Assembly: GCA_038380795.1 (NCBI GenBank)
Contig: CM076260.1
Span: 2,849,533-2,913,532, forward strand
Length of the DNA: 64,000 nt
DNA from: Pyrocephalus nanus
Lineage: Eukaryota; Chordata; Aves; Passeriformes; Tyrannidae
Direction of reading: 5' to 3'
A program made the translations under genes and the position numbers. A model generated the notes under the pieces. The model worked only from the letters and a program-made list of their open reading frames with translations, made no database searches and was not told the origin of the DNA. Numbering within the stretch: the stretch's first letter is position 1; every line of letters begins with the position of its first letter. Shown one piece after another: positions 10,650 to 20,161 of the stretch.

Positions 10650-11460
10650 AGGGTTTGTACCCGAGGGGTGCCAAGGTGTGCACATCGAGGTGCAGGACAC
10701 TGAGAGGTTTTACACCCTCTAAGAATCCCAGGGGATATTGTCTCAGGATGCTGGACCCGGGCTGGCTTTGCACCCAAAGCAGGGCCAGGTGGGTGCAGGG
10801 GTGCCCACCTGTTGTGTGCCAGACCAGGTCCCCACCTGAGCAGGGTTTGGACCTCCAGGGATGGCCGATGGTGCACAGGGTTCCCAATCCAGGGTACTGG
10901 ATCTGAATGGGATTTGCACTCCTGGGAATGAGCAGGTGGGTGCCTGGGTTCCCACCCCAGGGCACTGAATTTGGATGGGATTTGGACCCCAGGGTGGGTG
11001 GTGGGTGCCTCTGCGCCCACCCCAAGGTACTGAATCCAGACAGGGTTTCACTCCAGGGATGGCCAGTGGGTGTCTAAGTGCCCATCCTGGGGCACTGGAT
11101 CCGGTAGGATTTGCAGCCCGGGAATGCCCTGGTGGGTGCATGGGTGCCCAGCGCGGGGTGCTGAATCCAGGCAGGATTTGCACCCCAGGGATCGCCGGGG
11201 GGTGCCTGGAGGTGCCCCGGGGCACTGAGTCCCGAGAGGGTTTGCACCTGGGTGGGTGCCTGAGTGCCCACCTCGGAATAGTGAATCCGAACGGGATTTG
11301 CACCCCAAGGAATGCCTGGGAGGGTGCCCACCCTCGGCCACAGGATGCGGGCAGGGTTTGCACCTCATGGAATGCCTGGGAGGGTGCCCACCCCCGGCCA
11401 CAGGATCCGGGCAGTGTTTGCCCCCCGGGGGATGCCCGGGTGGGTACCCACCATCCCACC
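10650..11460. repeat. Minisatellite of ~60 bp units in SOX7 intron
   Basis: About 13 diverged tandem copies, mostly 56-76 bp long, are visible. Each starts with a GGGTTTGCACC or GGATTTGCACCCC-like anchor, passes through GGAATGCCTGG and GGGTGCCCACC-like blocks, and ends with a GGCACTGAATCC-like block. Anchors recur near 10651, 10911, 11107, 11174, 11238, 11296, 11356 and 11416. The two copies nearest exon 1 (11296-11415) are the most alike. The G/C strand asymmetry produces long spurious reading frames here on both strands. Confidence 0.88.
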
Positions 11461-11526
11461 CCCGCCTCTCCCCCCCCACCCTCCCCTCCTCTCCCCCAAA
11501 AAACCGCGCACCCCCCGGCTGCTCAC

Positions 11527-11752
11527 CGAGCATCTTGCTGAGCTCCGCGTTGTGCAGGTCGGGGTTCTGCACCGCCAGCCGCTTCCTCTCGTCCTTCGCC
11601 CACACCATGAAGGCGTTCATGGGCCGGCGGATGCGGCTCTCGGAGCCCTTCTCGCCCTGCGGGGCCCGTGGGGGCGGCCCCGGGGGCAGCCCCTCGCCCG
11701 CGTCCCCCTCCAGCCGCTCCGGCCAGGGGTATGTGCTGAGCAGCGCAGCCAT
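11527..11752 (-). CDS. SOX7: SOX7 coding exon 1 (N-terminus and first part of HMG box)
   Basis: SOX7 is a SOXF-group HMG-box transcription factor of the nucleus, with roles in endothelial, haematopoietic and endodermal differentiation (family knowledge). This exon encodes residues 1-75 plus one base of codon 76. The ATG at 11752-11750 lies in a strong GCCATGG context. An in-frame GTG three codons upstream is not a likely start. The protein opens [12 protein letters not shown], close to the MASLLGAYPWPE start I recall for mammalian SOX7, and the HMG box begins near residue 42 with [19 protein letters not shown]. The exon ends inside the box after SKMLG at a CTCG|GTGAGC donor (intron from 11526). 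An intron at this position of the HMG box is typical of SOXF genes. Identity as SOX7 rather than SOX17 or SOX18 rests on the N-terminus, the C-terminal sequence in exon 2 and the adjacent PINX1. Confidence 0.96.
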
Positions 11753-11920
11753 GGCCCCCACCCCACCCCCGGGCCCCCCCCAAGCCCCCGCTGCGCTGCC
11801 CTCGGGGTCCCCGCGCAGTCCCAGCCTCCCGCCCGGCCTCTCCCGTATTTATGAGCTCCTTGGAAAAAGCCTCCTCCAATGACACCGAAGGGACTCGCTG
11901 CTCCTCCTTGTTTGCAAACT
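11753..11920 (-). promoter_or_regulatory. SOX7: SOX7 core promoter and 5' UTR
   Basis: Going upstream from the ATG, the minus strand shows a TATA-like CATAAATA (11853-11846), a CCAAT box in reverse orientation (11880-11876) and a FOX-like CAAACAAGG (11915-11907 region). With normal spacing from the TATA-like element, transcription would start near 11820, giving a 5' UTR of roughly 70 nt. The motifs and their spacing are directly visible. The start site is inferred. Confidence 0.55.
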
Positions 11921-13379
11921 CCTCAGCCCCGGCCGGGATGGTTGCGGGGAGGAAAAACTTCTCCCCACCCCTCCGCCCGGCGCCCCCCCCGGGGGAGGGG
12001 AGCACACCCCCAAGACCCCCCCTCCCTTCTCCTTCCCGTCCCCCCTCCCCTCTTTATTATTGTTATTTTTCCTTATTTTGCCCGCTGAAAGGAGTAAGGA
12101 GGGAGCTGGAAATGTCCCTGCCCTCCCCCAACGGCCCCGCTGCCCCCAACACCTCAGAGACCCTCAAACTTTAAAGGCTGGGGGGTAACGCAGAGAGAGC
12201 AGATGAGAGCACTGAAAACTTGGGAATAAAAGGAAAATGGCCCCAAATAGGTTCCCACAGGGGTGCAAAAGGTCCCCCCACAGAGCCCTCCTCCCCAGGA
12301 TTTGGGAGCTGCAGGGTCCTTCTTTGCCAGGGGCAATCCCACAGTCCCACAAGCAGGGACCCTTTTCCCCAATCCTGCTTTTAACCACCAGTCCAAGCTG
12401 TGCTTTGCCACCCCATGTGGGTTTCACCCCAAATTTCCAGGTCCCCTCCTACGGGATGGAAACTGGGATGCGGTAGACCTGCTGGTGGGCACTCATCCAG
12501 CCTGGTTGGGCTCCTGAGGGAGCTTTGCAGGGGCAAACGAGGCAGGGATGGGGCCGGATAGAGCCCAGGGGGGCTCCAGCATTCCCAGTCGGTCCCACCT
12601 GCCCACCCCTGGACACCGGGAGACAAAGGATCCTTTCCTCGCTGCTGCATTTTATGGAGCACTGCCCCATCCTACAAAGCCATCCCAGCCTGGATGGGAT
12701 GGAAGCCCCAAAGCCACGCAGTGGCATTTCCCACTAACCCCAGTTTGGTGCTCATGAGGGTGGGAAAGTCATCCGAGCAGCTTTCCCCTCACTAGGACAA
12801 AGGATCTCCAGGAAGGCGATGGGACTGAAAATCCCCAGCTGGCTGCCCTTTCCCGGCTCATCCCTGCAAACCTGCCCTGAGGAATATATTTAGTCGCTGG
12901 ATTCCTTTATGATTCTGACCCCCTGACATGGGCTGCAGGGCTGCAGCGGCTCCACTGTGACTGATGGTGGATTTCCTCTCCCTGCTGCCAGAAAAGCAGT
13001 GGGACGGGGTGCGGGATGGGAAGGCATTTCCTCGGGCTGGGCGCCGCTGCCCCATCCGAGCCCAGAGAAGGGGGGAAAACCCAGGAGCTGATCCCGAGCC
13101 GGGGGTGTTTGTGCAGCTTTCCCACGTGCCTGGGTGTTCCTATTGACTCTTGTCAGATTAGGAGTGATGGAGAGAGCGGAGTGTAAATGTGAGCAGGATC
13201 CGCCTGGGCTTCCTGGTCTCTCCCTTCCCTTCGCACAGGAGCGGGATGGCTCCGGTTTCTCGTGGATTACAGGGATTTTGGGGTCTGGAGAGCTGGGATC
13301 TGCCAACTTCCCTCGGAGCAGAAGCAGCAACTGCCCTTTCCGAGCTTTTCCCCGGGACCCAATCAAAACCCCGCTGAAG

Positions 13380-13480
13380 CAACAGCATTTTCCAGAGGAA
13401 CTGATTAAATCTATTAAGCTATTTACAAGTGGGCTCCATGAGAGCTGTGTTATCTGGGAATACAACAGGAAGGCAACTTC
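13380..13480. promoter_or_regulatory. Candidate SOX7 upstream enhancer (GATA and ETS motifs)
   Basis: About 1.6-1.7 kb upstream of the inferred SOX7 start, a repeat-free segment contains TTATCT (GATA site, reverse, near 13450-13455) followed within about 10 bases by ACAGGAAG (ETS core, 13465-13472). A CACGTG E-box lies further out at 13123-13128. Adjacent GATA and ETS sites are characteristic of endothelial and haematopoietic enhancers, the tissues where SOX7 acts. Motifs are visible. Enhancer function is inference. Confidence 0.3.
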
Positions 13481-14454
13481 TCTTAAATCTAAAAGGCGCA
13501 GGAGATTTCCTGGTCTCGGGACAGATTTACAAACCCTTTACACACACACACACAAGGCCTGCACAGAGCAGCTGCCTTTTATCTGGGATTTGGAGCTGGG
13601 CACGCTCCTGGGGACAGCTTGTCCTGTCCCAGCAGCTCCAGTTCTCTCCCAAAGTCCCGTCTCGTGCCTGGAAGTGCCGGGATGGGGCAGGGAGGGAAGA
13701 TGCCAAACCCTCCATCCTGCCCCAAACAGGTCTCCTGGGTGTATTTTGCAACTGGGATTTGCTGCAGAGCTTGGCAGTGAGAAGTGGGGGGAAAAAACCC
13801 CCGTGACATCCCTAATCCTTCTGATTTCCCTTAGCTGGGGTCGAAGTGCCCTGAAAAAGAGGCTGCCTGAGGTTGCAAGGTTTTATTACGAATAGGGTGG
13901 TATTTTGAATATGGTGAATATGGTGCATGGCTCAGCCTTATTTATGAACCCTCAGGGTGCTCAGGGCCTGGATGTCATTAATATAAAACCAGCACCTCTG
14001 TCGAGGTCCCACAGGCCAGAAATTTTTAGTAGAACGCCTCCCCTCCCTAGGGAAAAGGATAGGAATGGATGAATTCCACCCAATCCCTTTTACAGGACTG
14101 CATCCACCCTGCCCTGTGTTTCCACATTTTGCAGGATGGCAGGAAAGGTTTTTGGGGGGGAGGATAAAACACTGAGCATGGACAGGACCTGCATCCACCT
14201 CCTTCCTGCCTCTGCTGCCGAAGCCTGGAGGCTCTCGGAGCACCTCCCTGGGTGTTCCTGGTCCTCACCACTCCCTCCACATCCCAGGGGTGACATTTGA
14301 TCTCCCACAGGTATTATAAGGGTTGACTTAAGGCTTTTCAGAATTCCCTGAGACACAAACTGTGGGGTCAGAGCGCAGGGAAATCCAGCAAAATATTCCT
14401 TGTTTGGATCTTCTCCTTTCCCAGGCCCCCCCTCCAAAATTGTAAGTGCAAACA

Positions 14455-14488
14455 CTAATAACAATAATAATAATAATAATAATAATAA
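14455..14488. repeat. (AAT)n microsatellite
   Basis: About eleven AAT/AAC trinucleotide units. Confidence 0.9.
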
Positions 14489-14864
14489 CTAATTTTGTTT
14501 TCCCTTCTCCCCCTCTCCCACAGCACCTGGCATTCTGATGGCATTAGTAAGAAGGGTTTCATTCTGCACCCTGCCTAAAATGCTGGTTAAACCTGTCCTG
14601 GAGGAAGCTGCTGGGTTACATAAAGGGGTGAAAATGCCACCTCTTCATTGCCACCGTATCGGGGTAATTACCAGCAGGCTGGAAAAAACTCAGCATTTAC
14701 CTTTTCCACGCTCACCTTCCCTGCTCTGGTGAGAGGCTTCACCTGTATCTGGGGCACAGGAAGCAGCAGAGCTCTCCCAGGGCTTCGGGAACAGGGAAAT
14801 TACGGCTAAAAGCTAAAATAGAAGGAGCAGACAAAGGGGGGAAGAAAGCTTTGTTCTCCCCATT

Positions 14865-14955
14865 TTCATGGCTGGGGAACAGTGGCAGCAACTCCCCTGG
14901 GTCAGGCAGAGAATTAGTGACTGAACCCAATATGGAATGAGCATCCTCACCCTTT
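14865..14955 (+). mobile_element. Possible MIR-like SINE remnant
   Basis: TCCCCATTTTCATGGCTGGGGAACAG, then GGGTCAGGCAGAGAATTAGTGACTGAACCCA, follows the order of MIR blocks (CCCCATTTTACAGATGAGGAAAC ... GTCACACAGCTAGTAAGTGGCAGAGC). Strongly diverged. Confidence 0.35.
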
Positions 14956-14963
14956 AAAAATAT

Positions 14964-14993
14964 CCCCCCCCCCTTTTTTTTTTTTTTTTTTTT
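14964..14993. repeat. C10-T20 homopolymer tract
   Basis: Ten C followed by twenty T. A homopurine run on the other strand. Confidence 0.9.
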
Positions 14994-15813
14994 GGGTGGA
15001 CCCCACATCTGGCTTTTTACTCGGCTTGCAAAGTGCAGGTTTATTTTCACCACCTCCCCTACGCCCTCCCCCCTCGTCAGGGACATTAAAATGTGTGAGA
15101 AAGTGCAAATCCTAAATTAGCTCAATATTCACATGTTCCTTAATTATTGATGAAACTCTCAGGCTCCCAAGGGGAGTTTTTGCACAGACAGCTGAGGGTT
15201 CCCAGCAGAAGAGCTGCAGTTCCCAACCCTGCCCACCGCCCATCCTCCCTGATCCCACCAGGTTTTCCCCAGGGATCGCTACCTGCACCATTTATTTTCT
15301 AGGAAAAAGAACCAGAGCTTTTCCATTATACAAAAAAATGCAGGGAAAAACCCCAAAGATGCTAACATTTTCAGTGAGCACGCATGGTGCTGAATATTTC
15401 TCCTCTTACTATTCTTAAAATGCTGCTTTAAGTTAAAAAAAAATATATATTTTAATGCCTTTAGGTCAAAAGGAACCAGCAAGAGTTTCCCTCTTACGGT
15501 TTAGAATTTATAAAAATGGATTAAGATATGAACAAAAATCTCTGAGTGACTCAGAAGTGGATTTCAAGTTCCGACTTCCTGAGAAATGGAGCTTCAATTT
15601 GTTTTTGTAACAATAGTCCCACTTCTGCCACCACAAAAATATGTATTTTTCCTCTATTTCCCAGGCCTACATCACTAAAAGTTTGCTAATCCAAGAAAAA
15701 AGTTGGTTTATCCTTGGATGGGACAGGTACAGAGACAAAAGCCTTGGTTGTTGTCCCAAGTTCTCTGAGCTCTGAACCTTCCTGGAGGTTCCTGCTCAAG
15801 GAATGAGGAGGAA

Positions 15814-16026
15814 TTAAGCAAAGGATGGCTTTGGATGCCCACAGTCTTTATGCTGCTCGAGGACACACAATTCCAAGATCTTTTTTTTCCAGCTAGGCGT
15901 GATGCTGGGCAGTGCTTCCAAGAGACTTTGTGTGGTTTTCCTCTCTTCTTGGAGCTTCCTTCCTCCTCTTAGTGTTGGCAGGTTTGGAGGTTTCGTGACG
16001 TAAATGGTGCCTTTTGAAGGTGGATC
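15814..16026 (-). CDS. Unidentified candidate terminal coding exon between SOX7 and PINX1
   Basis: I do not recognise this frame. On the minus strand a TTCTTGCAG acceptor-like site is followed by 70 open codons ending in TAA at 15816-15814. The frame is also open 45 bases further upstream, to a TGA at 16074-16072. The peptide looks protein-like: it opens DPPSKGTIYVTKPPNLPTL, continues with a basic segment (RGGRKLQEERK), then an amphipathic stretch (QSLLEALPSITPSWKKK), and ends GHPKPSFA. Several CpGs are retained in otherwise CpG-poor DNA and there is no CR1 similarity. It could be the last exon of an unannotated gene or an alternative or readthrough exon of the PINX1-SOX7 locus. It could also be a chance frame. 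Confidence 0.25.
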   Translation of the reverse strand, partial: DPPSKGTIYVTKPPNLPTLRGGRKLQEERKTTQSLLEALPSITPSWKKKILELCVLEQHKDCGHPKPSFA

Positions 16027-16193
16027 CTGCAAGAACTTCGGTTTCGTGTGTTTAAACAGGACAAACTCGGTTCATTCCATCGGAGCAAGAGGCTTGTTTT
16101 TGATGCTGAGTTGAGGCAGTGAGAACCAGGGGCTGCCTAAGGGGGAATTGCACCAAGGAACATGATGCTGGGCTGTCCCCAAATGCATTTCAG

Positions 16194-16610
16194 AGTCACA
16201 GAATCATTTAGGTTGGAAAAGCCCTCAAAGATCATTGAGTACAACATCCCCCAGCACTGCCAAGGCCACCACTGAGCCATATCCCTCCAGGGATGGGGAC
16301 TCCACCACTGCCCTGCGCAGTTGTGCCAGGGATGGACAACCCTTTTGGTGAAGAAATTGTTCCTGATATCCAACCTGACCCTCCCCTGGCACAGCTTGAT
16401 GCCATTTCCTCTGGTCCTGTCCCTTGTTCCCTAAGAGCAGAACCTGACTCCCTCCTCACCTCCCCTCTCCTGTCAGGGAGCTGCAGAGAGTGAGAAGGTT
16501 CCTCTTGAGCCTCCTTTTCTCCAGGCTGAGCCCCCCTAACTCCCTCAGCTGCTCCTGCTGCCCCTTCCTCAGCTCCATTCCCTTCCCTGCACATGCTCCA
16601 GCACCTTCAA
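16194..16610 (-). mobile_element. CR1 fragment (3' end and ORF2 C-terminus)
   Basis: CACAGAATCATTTAGGTTGG tail, GATATCCAACCTGACCCTCCC and CAGGCTGAGCCCCCCTAACTC blocks. About 415 bp, reverse orientation. Confidence 0.92.
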
Positions 16611-16754
16611 TTCACAATTTCCAGCTGCATCTTGGATACCATCAAATGGACTCAAATTCACCTAAACCCAGAGTAAGTGGCCCTGAAATCTTTAAAAGTG
16701 TCTTACATTTATGCTTTAAACCCTGGCTGTTACTACAGGGCACTTGGGGACATG

Positions 16755-16838
16755 GGTCCAGTGGTGGCTGGGGGAACAGTTGGACTCGATGATCTCAGAG
16801 GGCTTTTCTAACCCTAAGGATTCCATGATTCTGTTTTA
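16755..16838 (+). mobile_element. CR1 short fragment (3' end)
   Basis: TGGACTCGATGATCTCAGAGG and CTAACCCTAAGGATTCCATGATTCTG mark the last 80 or so bases of a plus-oriented CR1. Confidence 0.85.
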
Positions 16839-19619
16839 CACTGGCTGTGTGTAAAGCACTAGAGATAAAATGTCTTGGAAGGAAGTTCCAGGAATGGTGC
16901 CTGTTCCACACATCTGGGTTGTCACACAGTGCACCAGAGTGTGGTGTCCCACCCTTGGCTCCAAGGAAAGCTCCAGACACACCAAGACCAAAGCTCCTAC
17001 ACCCATAAAGCTCACGCAGACTTTGCTCTAATGCTGGTACCAGGACAATTTTTCCATGGCCTCTGCTTCCCAGGACAGTTCAGTGCTTGCTGGATTTCCA
17101 AGCCCAAGGCACCTCTGCTACTGCTGCTCTGAAAACTGCACTTGCAGAACACGTCAGGGGCCGTGGAGCCCACTGGGAATTCCGAGGATCAAAGCAAAGA
17201 ACAACCCCCAAACCTGCAGAGAATGCAGAATCCATCATGTTAGAATGTTCCCAGTGCAAAAAGGAAAATCATCTTCTCTGTTTCTGGTGACCTGGGGTTA
17301 CCAAAACTGAACGTGTTTCAGTATCTGTGCTGCGTGTCCATCATTCCCTGCTTGGGTGGGAAAGCAGAGCCCATTTTGCTCAGTTTTTAGGTAATTCCAC
17401 TGCTGGAGGAACATCATTTTTGTGCTGCAGTGTGGGGGAGTACAATGGGTAAATTAAGGACAATGGAGAAATGTGCCACAAAAGACCCCGTAGTTTAAAA
17501 GTCTGATTTTCGCAGAAATGAAACCAAGTCGTTCCTTTTGTGCTCACATTCTGCTAATTCCACCACTTGGGCAGTGATGTCATTCTTTTTCTTATGCTTT
17601 CTAAAAAAGAAGAACTTCTTGCCAAACCAGGGTTTGGTTAAAACTGAACTCACAACCCACTACAAACAATCAAAAAAAAATCAAATATAATTTATTACTT
17701 CGAAACATGTTCCTGTTGTTCCAATTTCACTGGGCAGTATCTTGTAAGAAGAGCCTTTCATTTGAGTAACACATTTGAGGGCTGACCACTAACACAGAGC
17801 AGGGCACTTAAATGAATTGCTTGTGTCAAATGCAAGCAATTTATGATTTATGATTATTTATTTGTTATGATCCACCCCCCCCCCCCAACCACATGCAGAG
17901 CTTGAGGCACATTAAAATCTCACATTTCATGGGATAAAGTGCCATGTATTTCTTGTAGAAAGAGAGGATCTTCCATTTGTAGCTGATACTTCCATCTGAG
18001 CCAGATTTAAATCCTGGGTATACTGCACTTAACTGCAGGGACACCATAAATTTAAAGATTTATTCCAGGAATTTCATTCTTTCTGTAACTGGCACTGGAT
18101 GTGGCCAAACACCCATAAGAATTAGCACATAGAAACTAGAAGATTAATAGAGGGAACAAACAAACAAGCCCAGCAGGATTTGGAGAAGGAAACCTTATTC
18201 CTTGACTAGGACCTTTTGGAATTGAAATCCCACAGAGGTTGTGAAGTTCAGCTGTTTAAGAGTTAAAAAAAGAAAAAAAAAATTATTAGAAGCAATCAGG
18301 CTTTTGGATTCTAACAAACAAACATTTAAACTGGGAAATTCTGCTGCTTAAAAGTAAAAAAGAAAAATAGAATTGAAAACACTGAGACTTTTGGATTCTA
18401 CTAATAAAGAAAAATTCAAAGATGTACCATAAAGATAATTTTTTCACCTCAGTCAAGGAGATTACTCCCAACTTCAAAGCAACCTGATAGCATTAATTGG
18501 TAGTTCATTTAAGGAAGCCAGGAACAAGCAGGATTATACTGGATAATAATTGTATTTCTCCTGAAAAGGAGATGCTACAAGGGTTAAAAACCACTGGCAT
18601 GTGATGTGAGACACAGAGAAAGGCATCTTGTTCTCCCATACAATAAGTAAAACTACAGTAATTTTGCAGCAATGAATGAACATGTCCTAAGGGCAAAAAA
18701 AAAAAAAAAAAGGTGCATTAGAAACCAAGAGATCTTAAAAAAAGGAAGAGTTCAGCTGCGACTCAAACACTCAAAGCCATGTGGTCTGTGCTGCAGATGA
18801 AGTTCCTTCCACTGGACAATAAAGGCAGCTTAAGGAAATTTTTTTTCCTATTAACATCTGCATCTTGACAATGTTTCTCAAACCACGTTAAGCAACTCCA
18901 CTGAGCTAAGACAATATAAAAATGTACCCATTTTATTCAGCAGAGCAGCCAATGGAGTGGTTTAGATTTACACTGATGAGACACAGCCAGGCCTTAATGA
19001 AATGGGCAGCTCATGGATTTGAATTCTGGATTGCACCAGGACAACTGGTTGGATTTCAGGGCTGTGCTGTCCATTTGCTGTGGCCAAAGGAATATCAGAG
19101 CAGGACATCAGGATGGCGAATCTCTCTTCCCATTCCACCACTTCCAAGCTCACCCATCTCTCCTGACACCTCTTAACTGAGACATCTGAACACATCAAAA
19201 TTCATGCTGAATGTTCCAAGATCTCACACAGAACTTCTCCTGGCAGTGCTGAGTTCCAGCCTTACTTAATTCCAGGCTCACAATTAGAAACAACCTCTAA
19301 TATGGTTATAAATCTGAATTGCAAGTTTTCAATGTGGAAGTGGCAATACTAATGACCGTGCTTTGAAAATCTACTGGTCTCCTAATTTCAGAAAAAAAAC
19401 CTCGCTCTCTCCAACTTTCTGAATGCCAGATGCATCACTGAGGTGACCCTGAATATTGCCTGAGAATGACAGATTTAGATTTGGTTAATAAATGACACAT
19501 TTAGATATGGTTAATAAATGATTAATACACATCTAAGTAAGCAGAGATGGTTGATACGCAGTTCCTTTAGCTCTGGTGCAAAGTTACAACTGTTTCACCA
19601 CAGTTAAACAACTGGTCTG
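16839..19619. other. Non-coding stretch 3' of PINX1
   Basis: AT-leaning unique sequence with C-runs at 17875-17886 and an A17 run at 18695-18711. No gene, CR1 copy or other element is recognised. Confidence 0.6.
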
Positions 19620-19637
19620 AAAACACGGGGAGGCATT

Positions 19638-19643
19638 TTTATT
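19638..19643 (-). terminator. PINX1: PINX1 poly(A) signal candidate 2
   Basis: Minus-strand AATAAA followed by GTGTTTTC and, further on, TTGTTT and TGTGGTG. The downstream element is as good as or better than that of the upstream candidate. Confidence 0.45.
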
Positions 19644-19711
19644 TCATCCTCTAGTACTGACACTCAACTGTAAACCTTTAATCAGGGTAAGCACTTTGGG
19701 AAGAAACAACA

Positions 19712-19717
19712 TTTATT
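19712..19717 (-). terminator. PINX1: PINX1 poly(A) signal candidate 1
   Basis: Minus-strand AATAAA about 445 nt past the stop, followed by TGTTGTTTCTTCC, a reasonable U/GU-rich downstream element. Confidence 0.45.
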
Positions 19718-20161
19718 TTAGTTGTAAAAGGAGATCAATGAAAAAAATTAGACACCATTTTTCAAAAAATCAGTGAAAAAAACACAAACAGCTTTGCAAA
19801 CCCCCTCCTGTTTCCAGAAGCAGAGCTGGGCTCTCACAAGTGAAAATAACTTTAATAAAAAAGGCAGTGTTTTTTTTGGTATTTTTTTCCTGAATTGGGA
19901 AAAACATAGTCGGTGTGGTGAAGCAGCAGGAAGTAGTTCCCTGCCTTTCACAGTCTGAATCATGTGCTGGATCCCTTTTTAACATGGCACTGAAGCTCAT
20001 GTTGGGCCATCACCACGTTCTCCTCTGGAAGAGACACCTGAACCCAGGCTGTGGTCCCAGCTGGAGGTGGAGCACCGCGTTCTACCCTGGGGCACAACGT
20101 GTTTGCTGCTGAGTTTACACAGAGTCCTCCTCTAATTCACCTCAGAGTGACTCTGAAATGG

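Larger units (their letters stand above)
9503..11526 (-). other. SOX7: SOX7 intron 1
   Basis: A 2.0 kb GT-AG intron interrupts the HMG box after Leu75 plus one base (phase 1). It carries a plus-oriented CR1 fragment near 9.9-10.04 kb, unremarkable sequence to about 10.65 kb, and then a diverged minisatellite that fills almost all of the exon 1-proximal 0.8 kb. No further coding exon is visible inside it. Confidence 0.93.
11450..12160. promoter_or_regulatory. GC-rich CpG-island-like segment at SOX7 exon 1
   Basis: Sequence around SOX7 exon 1 is GC-rich with many CpG dinucleotides, in contrast to the CpG-poor flanks. It includes long C-runs at 11990-12055 (GC-box/G-rich on the SOX7 sense strand) and a SOX-type AACAAT site at 12064-12059. 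This fits a developmental CpG-island promoter. Boundaries are judged by eye. Confidence 0.6.
12160..15813. other. Non-coding stretch upstream of SOX7
   Basis: CR1-free sequence of moderate GC between the SOX7 promoter and the unidentified frame. It contains the candidate enhancer, a CA run at 13541-13554, an AAT repeat, a C/T tract and a MIR-like remnant. A 254-codon open stretch on the plus strand (13134-13895) has no recognisable domain. Confidence 0.6.
19620..20161 (-). other. PINX1: PINX1 3' UTR
   Basis: About 0.5 kb of AT-rich, repeat-free sequence follows the PINX1 stop codon and ends at one of two AATAAA signals. Extent is inferred from those signals only. Confidence 0.55.

Noticed and set aside
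8598..11752. Identity as SOX17 or SOX18
   Set aside because: The [12 protein letters not shown] start, the [11 protein letters not shown] linker, the C-terminal ADATATYYN end and linkage to PINX1 all point to SOX7.
11753..11761. In-frame GTG upstream of the SOX7 ATG as an alternative start
   Set aside because: The ATG at 11752 has a strong Kozak context and matches the conserved SOX7 N-terminus.
10743..11761. 200-plus-codon frames on both strands in the SOX7 intron
   Set aside because: Produced by the ~60 bp minisatellite, whose unit keeps frames open. Repetitive peptides with no conserved domain.
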